Shown: positions 1 to 7,355, counted from the first letter of the stretch. The stretch is DNA of 10,962 bases from an uncultured Chloroflexota bacterium (GCA_937876225.1 CALFIC010000015.1:1-10962), one strand, 5' to 3'. The notes: generated from the sequence alone by a model not told the origin. Made by a program: numbers and translations.

Positions 1-2
1 TG

Positions 3-1322
3 ACCGATAGTCTAAGTTGGCGTTGGGTATTTTATGTCAATATGCCAATTGGCATTTTGGCATTCGTCTTCATTTTGCGCACCATGCCAACCTTGGCAAG
101 CGGCATCAAGGCAGCCATCGACTGGGCTGGTGCCGGCACACTCGTCTTGTCCGTCGTACCATTATTGTTGGCATTGACGCTCGACAAAGAAGTACATGCC
201 TGGAATTCACCCGTCATCATCGGACTGTTTACGATGGCCGTAGTCTTTGGGGCATTGTTTATTTATGCCGAAACCAAAGCCGCCTCGCCCATCATCAAGC
301 TCTCGCTCTTCAAAGACCAAATTTTTAGCGTCACCATGCTCTCATCATTCCTCAATGGGGCAGCTTTCTTTGGCGCATTTTTGTTTTTGTCGTTATTTCT
401 CGTAAATGTATCTGGCGTCAGTGCCACCGAATCAGGCACCGCCCAGATCCCACTGATGCTCAGCTTCGTGGTAGGGAGCATCGTCGCTTCACAACTGGTC
501 GCCCGCACCGGACGCTACAAGCCCTTCATTTTGTTTGGCTTTAGCATGATGTTACTCGGTTTCTACTTCATGACCCAACTCAACGTCGACAGCAAAAGCC
601 GCGACGTGGTGTGGCGCATGTTGATCCTCGGGCTTGGACTTGGACCCACCATCCCGCTGTTGAATCTGGCCATGCAAAACGCCGTCCCCTTTGCGTACAT
701 GGGCACGGCCGTCGCCAACCGTCAGTTCTTCCAACAACTTGGCCAGGCTGCAGGCGCGGCGATTTTTGGGGTCATTTTGACTACCACGTTGACGGCCCAA
801 ATCAAAGTCGAAATGAAACCTATTTTGGACACGATGCCGGCCGCCTACCAACAACAATTTGATAGCTCCAAATTGCGCAATTCACTCAGCGCAGATTCGA
901 GCGGTAATCAATCCATCGAAGGGGCAATGGTCAACGGTGTCAACACCCAATTTGATGCACTCACCACCCAAATCACTGCGGCGGTGCGTGACGGTGACCC
1001 GGCTGCCAAAGCAGCCATCGCCGCCAATCCGATGATTCCGGAGCAACTCAAGCAAGGTATTTCGAGTGGCAAATTGACGGCAGCGGCCTTGCCCAAGATC
1101 CTCGACAGCTTTACCACCGCTCGTGAAACTGCCATCAAAAAAGCCCGTAGCACTGCCACCGATATTGGGGCAGCTATCAAACGCGCCTTTGCCCGGAGCA
1201 TCACTCAGATTTATAGCGATGCGATTTGGCTAGTGGTAGCGTCGTTTTTACTTATCATCTTTTTGTTGCCAGAAGTGCCTTTGCGCAAAACAAATCGTGA
1301 TGTAGAAGTCGTCCTCGAATAA
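3..1322 (+). CDS. DHA2-family MFS multidrug:H+ antiporter, 5' end missing
   Basis: This is an inner-membrane drug efflux antiporter of the major facilitator superfamily, DHA2 (EmrB/QacA, 14-helix) branch. The reading frame is open from base 3. The residues before the first ATG (42) read DSLSWRWVFYVNMPIG, the conserved stretch near helix 6 of this family, so the ATG at 42 is internal and roughly 150-170 N-terminal residues lie off the contig. The 439 residues present contain about eight hydrophobic helices and end with the typical FLLPEVPLRKTNRD tail. Between the penultimate helix (ending TTTLTAQ) and the last helix (starting near SDAIWLVVASF) there is a hydrophilic, Ala/Gln/Lys-rich stretch of about 135 residues (bases ~790-1200), far longer than in textbook members. 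Substrate cannot be predicted. No T-run terminator follows; repeats begin 36 bases after the stop. Confidence 0.88.
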   Translation, partial: TDSLSWRWVFYVNMPIGILAFVFILRTMPTLASGIKAAIDWAGAGTLVLSVVPLLLALTLDKEVHAWNSPVIIGLFTMAVVFGALFIYAETKAASPIIKLSLFKDQIFSVTMLSSFLNGAAFFGAFLFLSLFLVNVSGVSATESGTAQIPLMLSFVVGSIVASQLVARTGRYKPFILFGFSMMLLGFYFMTQLNVDSKSRDVVWRMLILGLGLGPTIPLLNLAMQNAVPFAYMGTAVANRQFFQQLGQAAGAAIFGVILTTTLTAQIKVEMKPILDTMPAAYQQQFDSSKLRNSLSADSSGNQSIEGAMVNGVNTQFDALTTQITAAVRDGDPAAKAAIAANPMIPEQLKQGISSGKLTAAALPKILDSFTTARETAIKKARSTATDIGAAIKRAFARSITQIYSDAIWLVVASFLLIIFLLPEVPLRKTNRDVEVVLE

Positions 1323-1358
1323 TCGCGTGTGACACACCACAACGGGGCAATCTTCCTA

Positions 1359-1559
1359 GGGGCGAATAGCGGCGAATGAATTCGCCAGCATGATTCGCCC
1401 CTACGTCATTCGCCCCCCCATTTCCCATGCCTACCGGCGAATACCGGCGAATGAATTCGCCGGCATGATTCGCCCCTACGTCATTCGCCACCTCACACCC
1501 CATTTCCCATGCCTACCGGCGAATAGCGGCGAATGAATTCGCCGGCATGATTCGCCCCT
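1359..1559. repeat. Three tandem copies of a nested palindromic GGCGAAT/ATTCGCC repeat
   Basis: Three related units lie at 1359-1414, 1435-1489 and 1517-1559, with starts 76 and 82 bases apart. Each has an inner inverted pair GGCGAAT...ATTCGCC around GA, enclosed by outer arms. In unit 1 the outer arms (1357-1367 and 1393-1403, TAGGGGCGAAT with its complement) pair perfectly over 11 bp. Units 1 and 2 also carry a trailing ACGTCATTCGCC. The spacer CATTTCCCATGCCTAC is duplicated at 1419-1434 and 1501-1516, so spacer and repeat were copied together. The units could fold as nested hairpins or cruciforms. They fill the gap between the transporter and kinase genes. The reverse strand gives a spurious open frame with a repeating peptide, which should not be called a gene. 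Confidence 0.9.
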
Positions 1560-1564
1560 CATTC

Positions 1565-1600
1565 TGGTATGATATGGACACACTCGTTCCCAATAGGAAA
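1565..1600 (+). promoter_or_regulatory. Extended -10 promoter and RBS for the kinase-epimerase operon
   Basis: TGGTATGAT at 1565-1573 matches an extended -10 element (TGn then TATGAT). No good -35 is present; the expected position falls inside the third palindromic repeat, which ends at 1559. A start of transcription near 1580 would give a leader of about 26 bases. AGGA at 1595-1598 lies 7 bases before the ATG at 1606 and supports that start. Confidence 0.5.
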
Positions 1601-1605
1601 ATCCA

Positions 1606-2649
1606 ATGGCGCCGTCTCATCACACAATCACCGCCCATGCCCCGGTGCGGATTTGCGACCTTGGTGGCTGGACCGATACATGGTTTGCTGGTCATGGTCG
1701 AATTTGTAGCCTTGCCGTCGTACCCGGCGTCACGGTACAAATGACACTTACCCCCACAAACGATAGTGGTACCATTATCGTTGACGCCGTCAATTATGCC
1801 CAGACGCTCCGCTACCCCGATCAAATGGATGAGCATCCATTGCTCCGCGCTGCCATCACCGAAATCCCACCACCAGCAGGGTACCACGTCCACATACGCG
1901 TGGCTGCGCAACTCCCTCCCGGCTGTGCCACCGGCACCAGTGCAGCCGTAGCCGTCGCCTTGCTGGCAGCGTTGGCTGCCTGTCACGGCACCGAACCCGA
2001 TCCAGCGACCTTGGCACGCCAGGCACACCAACTCGAGACCGATCGACTGGGCTTGCAATCGGGCATCCAAGACCAAATCGGAGCTGCCTACGGTGGATGC
2101 AATGATATCACGATGACGGCATATCCCAGTGCCACCGTCACACCAATCCCCTTATCGCAACACACTATTGCCCAGCTCAATCAACAAATGATGCTCTTGT
2201 ATTTGGGCAAACCACATATCTCGTCAGCCATCCATCAACAAGTCATTGCCCGCTTCCAAGCAACCCCAGCCGCCCAACAATTACTCGACCCGCTACGCTC
2301 CATCGCCCGTGCCGGCAGTATCGCACTCGCGCGGGGTGATCTGGTTGAATATGGCTTGTGCATGCAAAAAAACACCGAGGCGCAACGGGAATTACACCCT
2401 ATGCTGATTAGTGCTGATGTCGATGCCATCATCGTGCTGGCGCAACAGTACGGCGCATTGGGCTGGAAAGTCAATGGCGCTGGTGGTGATGGTGGCTCAC
2501 TCGTGGTATTGTGTAACGACAATCCAGCCCAACGCGATGCGTTTGTGGCGAATGTCCAACAACAGCTCCCCCACGTCCAGGCCATCCCCATCCACTACAG
2601 TCCCACTGGTGTCCAGGTCACAATCGAGTCTAGCGAAACAGAGGTCTAA
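1606..2649 (+). CDS. GHMP-family sugar kinase (fucokinase/heptose-kinase-like)
   Basis: This is a predicted cytosolic ATP-dependent small-molecule kinase of 347 residues. Three GHMP signatures are visible: the N-terminal substrate motif APVRICDLGGWTDT (residues 12-25), the glycine/serine-rich ATP-binding loop LPPGCATGTSAA (103-114) and the C-terminal glycine motif KVNGAGGDGG (288-297). SGIQDQIGAAYGG (152-164) places D156 as the likely catalytic Asp. The GGWTDT form of motif 1 and the spacing resemble L-fucokinase and D-glycero-D-manno-heptose 7-phosphate kinase (HddA) more than galactokinase or mevalonate-pathway enzymes; the true sugar is unknown. The ATG at 1606 is supported by AGGA 7 bases upstream. 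The gene abuts the DUF4432 gene with no intervening base, so the two are very probably co-transcribed and coupled. Confidence 0.85.
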   Translation: MAPSHHTITAHAPVRICDLGGWTDTWFAGHGRICSLAVVPGVTVQMTLTPTNDSGTIIVDAVNYAQTLRYPDQMDEHPLLRAAITEIPPPAGYHVHIRVAAQLPPGCATGTSAAVAVALLAALAACHGTEPDPATLARQAHQLETDRLGLQSGIQDQIGAAYGGCNDITMTAYPSATVTPIPLSQHTIAQLNQQMMLLYLGKPHISSAIHQQVIARFQATPAAQQLLDPLRSIARAGSIALARGDLVEYGLCMQKNTEAQRELHPMLISADVDAIIVLAQQYGALGWKVNGAGGDGGSLVVLCNDNPAQRDAFVANVQQQLPHVQAIPIHYSPTGVQVTIESSETEV

Positions 2650-3729
2650 ATGAGTCACGTATTTCACTTGCAGCCCACCATGTTTGGCGAAAAAAGTCGG
2701 TTACTCCTCGACAGCCCCGACTTTATGGTGCATACCTTTTTGTTTGACAGCGGCGTGGCCGGCGTGCGTATCTGCAATAGCCGCGGCGAATTGATCATGT
2801 TACCCTACCAAGGTCAACAAATCTGGTCAGCTAATTTCGATGGCCGCGATTTGGGCATGCGTTCGATGTTTGACGAACCGCAACCCACCACCACCTACCT
2901 CCACACCTACGGCGGCTTGTTCATTCATTGCGGCGCCACCCGTATGGGCGTGCCTGGGCCAACCGATAGCCATCCACTCCACGGCGAGCTCCCCAATGCT
3001 CGTTACCAAAAAGCGTGGCTGACCCTTGGTGAAGATGCCAACGGAAAATATGTGGCACTGAGTGGCGCCTATCGCCATACCGTAGCCTTCAACGATGATT
3101 ATGTGGCCACGCCCGAAATGCGCCTCTACGCCAATCAGACTATTTTTCATGTGTCACTCGAAATCCAAAACCGCAAAAAAACAGCCATGGATTTGATGTA
3201 TCTAGCCCACATCAACTTCCGCCCCATCGACCATGCCCAATTGCTCACCACTGCCCCCGCCACCGCCGAAGCCATCCGTGTGCGCCGAAGCATCCCCTCA
3301 CATATTTCGCCACCAGCCGGCTACCGCGAATTCATCGACCTGCTCGGCGCCAATCCTGCGCTGGCAAACACCCTCACGCCGGAATTGGGCTTTGACCCAG
3401 AAGTAGTCTTTACCATCAATCCCCAAGCCGATACCCATGGCTGGGCCCATAGCCTGCAAGTCAATCCGAGTGGGAGCGCTGATTATGTAGCGCACCGCCC
3501 CGAGCAACTCCCCTTTACCATCCGTTGGATTTCACGCACGCCCGATCAAGATTGTTTGGGCTTTGCGATGCCCGCCACCGCCGAACCCGAAGGCTACACT
3601 GCCGAAAAAGCCAAAGGCAATCTACAATCTATTGCCGGCGTAACGACTTGGCGGGCCGACTTTGTGGTAGGCACCCTCGATAGCAACGAAACGACCCAAA
3701 TGCGCGCCCACATCGATCAACTCAGCTAA
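2650..3729 (+). CDS. DUF4432 / aldose 1-epimerase-like protein
   Basis: This 359-residue protein resembles the DUF4432 family of the galactose-mutarotase-like beta-sandwich fold, which binds sugars. Visible hallmarks are the HPLHGELPNARY block (H108, H111, E113), the central YLAHINFRP block (H187), and a C-terminal region running from MPATAEPEGYTAEKAKGNL to the last strands, as in aldose 1-epimerases. There is no signal peptide, so it is probably cytosolic. The ATG follows directly after the kinase TAA (2647-2649), and the RBS AGAGGT (2640-2645) lies within the kinase's last codons, indicating translational coupling. By analogy with GalM-GalK or fucose mutarotase-fucokinase, it may interconvert anomers of the sugar that the upstream kinase phosphorylates. 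This is inference; the catalytic activity of DUF4432 proteins is largely undefined as far as I know. Confidence 0.8.
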   Translation: MSHVFHLQPTMFGEKSRLLLDSPDFMVHTFLFDSGVAGVRICNSRGELIMLPYQGQQIWSANFDGRDLGMRSMFDEPQPTTTYLHTYGGLFIHCGATRMGVPGPTDSHPLHGELPNARYQKAWLTLGEDANGKYVALSGAYRHTVAFNDDYVATPEMRLYANQTIFHVSLEIQNRKKTAMDLMYLAHINFRPIDHAQLLTTAPATAEAIRVRRSIPSHISPPAGYREFIDLLGANPALANTLTPELGFDPEVVFTINPQADTHGWAHSLQVNPSGSADYVAHRPEQLPFTIRWISRTPDQDCLGFAMPATAEPEGYTAEKAKGNLQSIAGVTTWRADFVVGTLDSNETTQMRAHIDQLS

Positions 3730-3738
3730 ATCAAATCA

Positions 3739-3782
3739 AAAACCCCCTCATCTGTGCATATCTGCACAGATGAGGGGGTTTT
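3739..3782. terminator. Bidirectional rho-independent terminator
   Basis: Arms at 3739-3758 and 3763-3782 are perfect 20-bp complements around the loop TATC. The stem has five G-C pairs next to a terminal A4/T4, so each strand shows a GC-rich hairpin followed by T's. It begins 10 bases after the DUF4432 stop and ends 7 bases before the stop of the convergent membrane-protein gene, so it serves both operons. Confidence 0.93.
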
Positions 3783-3788
3783 GCGAAA

Positions 3789-4049
3789 TTATTCGGACTT
3801 GGGCGAGCGGTTTTTGGCGCGTTCGCGGAGTAACAAGATAATCCCCACCAAAAGTGGAATCGCCCCCACAATCAACCCTATATTGTCGGCCATCAACAAA
3901 TACGGCGAACTCTGGTGCGCATACTGTTCAACGTTCGGCGCAAACGCGTTTTGTTCTGCTTGCGACGTTGCATTCAGTACCGCCAAACGAAATACCACCG
4001 GCAGAATCACCATTGGCACCCCAAAGAAAATCAACAAACGCGCCAACAT
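3789..4049 (-). CDS. Small two-helix membrane protein, unknown function
   Basis: An 86-residue protein that I do not recognise. Two hydrophobic helices are evident, at residues about 4-26 (LIFFGVPMVILPVVFRLAV) and 53-75 (ending GAIPLLVGIILLLRERAK). A polar linker of about 25 residues joins them, and the tail is basic (RERAKNRSPKSE). By the positive-inside rule the C-terminus should be cytoplasmic. The ATG (4047-4049) is 3 bases after the reductase stop, and its RBS-like AAGGGAAA lies within the reductase's last codons, so translation is probably coupled. It is the last gene of the - strand operon, just before the shared terminator. No catalytic motif is visible; whether it has anything to do with the reductase is unknown. 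Confidence 0.78.
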   Translation of the reverse strand: MLARLLIFFGVPMVILPVVFRLAVLNATSQAEQNAFAPNVEQYAHQSSPYLLMADNIGLIVGAIPLLVGIILLLRERAKNRSPKSE

Positions 4050-4052
4050 AGT

Positions 4053-5051
4053 TTATTTCCCTTGCAAAATCAATTCGATGCGGGCCGAATCTGCTGCCGT
4101 CAAGGCTGGCGCAGCCAAGGCACCCACACATTCCTTGATTTGGTCGACCGAGCTGGCACCAATCAAGGCCGTGGTAATCCGGGCGTCACGCAAGACCCAC
4201 GACAAGGCGAGTTGAGCCGTGTTTTGACCACGTTCGTGCGCCATATCGCGCAATTTGGTGACGATGGCGATTTTGGCGTCGGTGACGCCGGCCGGCTTGA
4301 GGAAGCCGTGGGGTTTCGAGGCCCGTGAACCATCAGGGATGCCCTGCAAATACCGATCCGTCAACATGCCTTGAGCCAATGGCGAGAAGGGAATACAGCC
4401 CACGCCACTTTCGCCCAGCAAATCAATCAAGCCGGTCTCTTCGATCCAGCGATCAAACATGTTGTATGAGGGCTGGTGAATCAGACACGGCGTGCCCAAT
4501 TGCTTGAGGATGGCAAAAGCTTCTTTGGCTTGGGCAGGGCGATAGTTGGACAAACCAACGTACAAGGCCCGGCCACTGCGCACGATATAGTCGAGCGCTT
4601 GCATGGTTTCTTCGAGGGGGGTTTCGGGGTCGGGGCGGTGATGGTAGAAAATGTCGAAATAATCGAGACCGGTGCGCTTGAGGCTCTGGTCACAGCTCGA
4701 CACCAAGTATTTGCGTGAACCCCATTCGCCGTAGGGACCGGGCCACATGTAGTAGCCGGCCTTGGACGACACGATGATTTCGTCGCGGTAGGGGGCCATG
4801 TCGTGGAGCATAATCTGACCAAAGGTCTCTTCGGCAGAGCCCGCCGGCGGACCATAGTTGTTGGCCAAATCGAAGTGCGTGATGCCCATATCAAAGGCAG
4901 CCAACACCATGGCACGTGAGGTTTCGTATTTGTCAACCCCACCAAAGTTGTGCCACAACCCTAACGACAACGCAGATAACTTGAGACCACTGCGACCAGT
5001 GCGATTGTAACGCATGCTGGCATATCGGCTTGCATCGGCGACATACGGCAT
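4053..5051 (-). CDS. gpr: Aldo/keto reductase, L-glyceraldehyde 3-phosphate reductase-like
   Basis: A 332-residue cytosolic NADPH-dependent aldo/keto reductase closely resembling E. coli Gpr/YghZ (AKR14), which reduces L-glyceraldehyde 3-phosphate and methylglyoxal. The N-terminal ALSLGLWHNFG, then FDLANNYGPPAGSAEE, MWPGPYG, GSRKYL and LIHQPSYN are near-identical to my memory of YghZ. The catalytic tetrad reads D61, Y66, K97 and H138. The cofactor-binding TALIGASSVDQIKE is near the C-terminus. The frame is open from a GTG at 5117 that overlaps the upstream stop, but homology begins at MPYVADASRY, and GGAG lies 7 bases before the ATG at 5051, so I chose 5051. It is the middle gene of a three-gene - strand operon, 62 bases after the unknown gene. 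The likely role is detoxification of reactive aldehydes; the exact substrate is inferred. Confidence 0.9.
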   Translation of the reverse strand: MPYVADASRYASMRYNRTGRSGLKLSALSLGLWHNFGGVDKYETSRAMVLAAFDMGITHFDLANNYGPPAGSAEETFGQIMLHDMAPYRDEIIVSSKAGYYMWPGPYGEWGSRKYLVSSCDQSLKRTGLDYFDIFYHHRPDPETPLEETMQALDYIVRSGRALYVGLSNYRPAQAKEAFAILKQLGTPCLIHQPSYNMFDRWIEETGLIDLLGESGVGCIPFSPLAQGMLTDRYLQGIPDGSRASKPHGFLKPAGVTDAKIAIVTKLRDMAHERGQNTAQLALSWVLRDARITTALIGASSVDQIKECVGALAAPALTAADSARIELILQGK

Positions 5052-5113
5052 TGTGCGACTCCGTTCAGAAAAAAATAATTGCGGACACCTGTATGATACC
5101 CGAAACCGGCAAA

Positions 5114-5686
5114 TCACGCATATTCAGATTTCACCCGTTTAATCTGTATATATGCCGGTACATTGGTCTGCTTGCGGCACTGCTCTAATAGTTGCGCATG
5201 GCTATCATATCCCGCCCGTAACAATTCAACCACTACTTGATCGACTTGTTTGGCATCAAAACTTACTTTGGTAAGTTGCTCCATCAACCGTACCGTGGCA
5301 ACTCCCGCAATTTTTAGCGGGCCATGTTGCGCCACAAAATCCGCCAGCTGATCGCGCACTTCTCTCCGGCGCATATTGAGTTGTGCTAACTCCGCATCAA
5401 TGAGTAGCAACTGCAACATATTGCACCGTGCCAGACCCTGCGTATCATGCCACCAGGCCCGATTCGCTACATACGCCGCAATCCCGCGCATGAGTTGCTG
5501 GTGCGAAATTACCTGCCCCGTCCATTCATGAATTGTAGCTTGCAATTGCGGATCCGAAGCATTAAAGACATCTCGTGTTGTAGCCTCATGCACGGCACAG
5601 ACAATTTGCACGACTTGGTCAATCGGTGTGGCACTGGCGATTAACGGCGCCACCCGAGCCGTCTCCGGAATCAAAAAATGTGGCAT
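5114..5686 (-). CDS. Hypothetical helical protein, first gene of the reductase operon
   Basis: A 190-residue soluble protein that I do not recognise. It is mostly alpha-helical by composition, with no signal peptide, membrane segment or metal/nucleotide-binding motif that I can see. There is a charged segment (LNMRRREVRDQL) in the second half and a Lys/Arg-containing tail (IQIKRVKSEYA). The frame extends to 5761, but the ATG at 5684-5686 (MPHFLIPETARV) is preceded by AAAGGAAA at good spacing, so I prefer it; the 25 extra codons would include the RBS. The gene ends 62 bases before the chosen reductase start. A GTG overlapping its stop (5115-5117) is a possible alternative start for the reductase. 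Codon use is somewhat more AT-rich than in the neighbouring reductase, judged by eye only. Confidence 0.68.
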   Translation of the reverse strand: MPHFLIPETARVAPLIASATPIDQVVQIVCAVHEATTRDVFNASDPQLQATIHEWTGQVISHQQLMRGIAAYVANRAWWHDTQGLARCNMLQLLLIDAELAQLNMRRREVRDQLADFVAQHGPLKIAGVATVRLMEQLTKVSFDAKQVDQVVVELLRAGYDSHAQLLEQCRKQTNVPAYIQIKRVKSEYA

Positions 5687-5799
5687 AGCATTTTCCTTTC
5701 GCTCTAACATATTCCACGTCAATAACCGTTTTTGCCACGCCAAAAGGTACGCGTTTAGCAAAAGTCATATTTTTTGTGCCTGCCTGAAATTTATTTGGA

Positions 5800-5876
5800 T
5801 ATACTCACTATTTTTTTGCAAAAAAACAACCGCCAATTTCGTTTACACTAGAAAGAGAAGATTTTTACACAGGAAG
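5800..5876 (+). promoter_or_regulatory. Candidate promoter and RBS for the serine hydrolase
   Basis: The AT-rich gap between divergent genes holds two possible -10 boxes on the + strand, TATACT (5800-5805) and TACACT (5844-5849). Neither has a convincing -35 at 16-18 bases. A T-run/GC/A-run dyad (5811-5826) lies between them. The RBS AGGAAG (5871-5876) is 6 bases before the ATG at 5883. Only the RBS is firm. Confidence 0.4.
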
Positions 5877-5882
5877 ATTCGC

Positions 5883-7154
5883 ATGAATTCCAAAAAACAC
5901 ATCATCATTGCCATGGCGATTTGGTTGACTGCCTGTGGCAACTTCACTGCCAAAGTTGCGTCGAATGTGGCCACCAGTATCGCCGCTACTCAGCAAGCCG
6001 ATGAAGGCACCCCGTCAGCAGAGCAGACAGATACCAGCACGGAACCGACCACAAAACCGGTCAAAGCCACACCCGCCAGCAAACCTACCACCAAACCAGC
6101 TAAAGCCACGCCGGTGCCCGCACAAACGAGCGATTATCAGGCAATTAATGACGAGGTCGATGCCTTTTTTGGCGAATTTATCACTGAAAAAACTCCGGGT
6201 GGGGTGGTGTTGGTGCTCCAAGACGGCCAAATCATCCACCAAGCAGCCTACGGCCTCGCCAATCTCAAAAAGAAAACACCGTTGACCGTGGATCACATGT
6301 TCCATTTGGCGTCAATGGGCAAACAAATGACCGCCCTGAGTATCATGATGCTGGCCGAACAAGGCAAGCTCGATTACGACGATCCCATCAGCAAATACAT
6401 CCCCGAGATTTCACAGTTCGGCGATGCATTCACCATTCGCCAAGTGCTCCACCACACCTCGGGCTTGCCCGATTACGGCGACGGTATCACGGATTCATTA
6501 ATGAAGCGCTCCGACAATCCTACCAACGAGGACATGATTGCCGTACTCAACAAAAAACGCAAACTCCTATCGGCACCTGGCGATGCCTTTTATTACAGCA
6601 ATGCCGGCTACGACATGTTGGCGGTGCTCATCGAACGGGTATCGGGTGAAGCCTTCCCTGATTTCGTGCAAACGCATATTTTTGATCCACTGGGCATGAA
6701 ACACACCTTCTCGCTGCCCAACAAAAAACGCCGTGCCGACCCCTTGGTCGCAATCAGTTATACCGGCAGTAGTGACAAACCCGAGGCCTACCCCAACGAC
6801 CCGCTCGACAACATTTACGGCTCAGGGTCGATTTATTCCACCATCGGCGATATGGCGCTCTATGACGAGGCGCTGTATGGCGACACCCTCGTTTCACAAA
6901 AAACCTACCAAGCAGCACTTACCCCAGCCACGCTTAACGACGGCAGTGTCGAACAATACGGCTTTGGGTTAGAATTTGAAAAATGGCACAAAGAAACCTA
7001 CGTCGCCCATTCTGGGGCGTGGCTGGGATTCAACAACGATTATGTACGCTTCCCCCAACGCCATTTTTCGGTCATCGTATTGCTCAACCGCGACTACGAA
7101 TACCCCGATACCCCCCGCATCGCCCTCAAAGTAGCCGAGTTTTATTTGAAATAG
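5883..7154 (+). CDS. Lipoprotein serine hydrolase, beta-lactamase/PBP fold
   Basis: A 423-residue exported lipoprotein of the beta-lactamase-related family (class C beta-lactamase/D-Ala-D-Ala carboxypeptidase/esterase group). The N-terminus MNSKKHIIIAMAIWLTACGN is a type II signal peptide with lipobox LTAC (Cys18 lipidated). A Thr/Pro/Lys/Ala-rich linker (about residues 40-80) contains a doubled 13-residue unit beginning TTKPVKATP and TTKPAKATP, probably a spacer from the membrane. The catalytic domain shows S144-M-G-K147 (SxxK nucleophile and base), Y238-S-N240 (YxN) and H376-S-G378 in place of KTG, as in many esterase-like members, plus the family blocks IRQVLHHTSGLPDY and IYGSGSIYSTIGDMALYDEAL. 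The frame is open back to 5628, but the RBS and signal peptide fix the start at 5883. The physiological substrate (peptidoglycan, ester or beta-lactam) cannot be told. A diverged copy of its last 22 codons lies at 8014-8082. Confidence 0.9.
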   Translation: MNSKKHIIIAMAIWLTACGNFTAKVASNVATSIAATQQADEGTPSAEQTDTSTEPTTKPVKATPASKPTTKPAKATPVPAQTSDYQAINDEVDAFFGEFITEKTPGGVVLVLQDGQIIHQAAYGLANLKKKTPLTVDHMFHLASMGKQMTALSIMMLAEQGKLDYDDPISKYIPEISQFGDAFTIRQVLHHTSGLPDYGDGITDSLMKRSDNPTNEDMIAVLNKKRKLLSAPGDAFYYSNAGYDMLAVLIERVSGEAFPDFVQTHIFDPLGMKHTFSLPNKKRRADPLVAISYTGSSDKPEAYPNDPLDNIYGSGSIYSTIGDMALYDEALYGDTLVSQKTYQAALTPATLNDGSVEQYGFGLEFEKWHKETYVAHSGAWLGFNNDYVRFPQRHFSVIVLLNRDYEYPDTPRIALKVAEFYLK

Positions 7155-7241
7155 TCGCCACACACCGATTAATCAGGCGGTGATTTGGGGCTGATATTGG
7201 CTCCAAATCACCACCTGCTATAATAACCAAACAATTTATTA
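7083..7241 (+). repeat. Hydrolase-tail/promoter module, copy A
   Basis: This segment comprises the last codons of the serine hydrolase, 48 bases of spacer and a 39-base promoter block (7203-7241). It matches copy B at 8014-8169 colinearly. The coding tails are closely similar, the spacer is 48 bases in both (only about half identical), and the promoter blocks agree at 36 of 39 positions. Direct duplication followed by decay of one copy explains this best. Confidence 0.85.
7174..7224 (+). promoter_or_regulatory. Near-consensus promoter overlapping a large inverted repeat (copy A)
   Basis: TTGGCT (7197-7202), a 16-base spacer and TATAAT (7219-7224) preceded by TGC give a near-ideal extended -10 promoter on the + strand. 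Arms 7174-7188 and 7203-7217 pair at 14 of 15 positions around a 14-base loop, so the right arm covers the -35/-10 spacer up to the TG. This could be an operator or, less likely, a hydrolase transcript end without a T-run. No convincing + strand gene follows before the - strand gene at 7356. Confidence 0.6.
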
Positions 7242-7355
7242 CCAACTTGGATTTAAAAAGCAGGACAACGTGTATGGTATAGACAAACCTACCAGCATGA
7301 CTCACACGCCCACATGGCACACGTTATGACTCTGACGGCGAATTGAGGGTAAATG

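Noticed and set aside
1255..1503. Reverse-strand open frame with repeating peptide (GANHAGEFIRRYSP)
   Set aside because: It is a translation of the palindromic DNA repeat and overlaps the transporter 3' end; no RBS and no family other than the repeat itself.
1359..1559. CRISPR array
   Set aside because: Units are palindromic, the spacers are themselves duplicated, there are only three copies and no cas genes.
3754..4215. + strand open frame of about 150 codons
   Set aside because: It begins inside the bidirectional terminator and is antisense to the membrane-protein and reductase genes, which have clear homology or RBS support.
5628..5882. 85-codon N-terminal extension of the serine hydrolase
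   Set aside because: It overlaps the divergent gene and promoter region; the RBS and lipoprotein signal peptide place the start at 5883.
7174..7217. Rho-independent terminator after the serine hydrolase
   Set aside because: The stem is long, but the loop is 14 bases and no T-run follows; it overlaps a strong promoter instead.
7270..7329. 19-codon + strand frame starting GTG after CAGGA, downstream of the orphan promoter
   Set aside because: The Shine-Dalgarno is short, the start is GTG, the peptide is featureless, and its length is compatible with chance.
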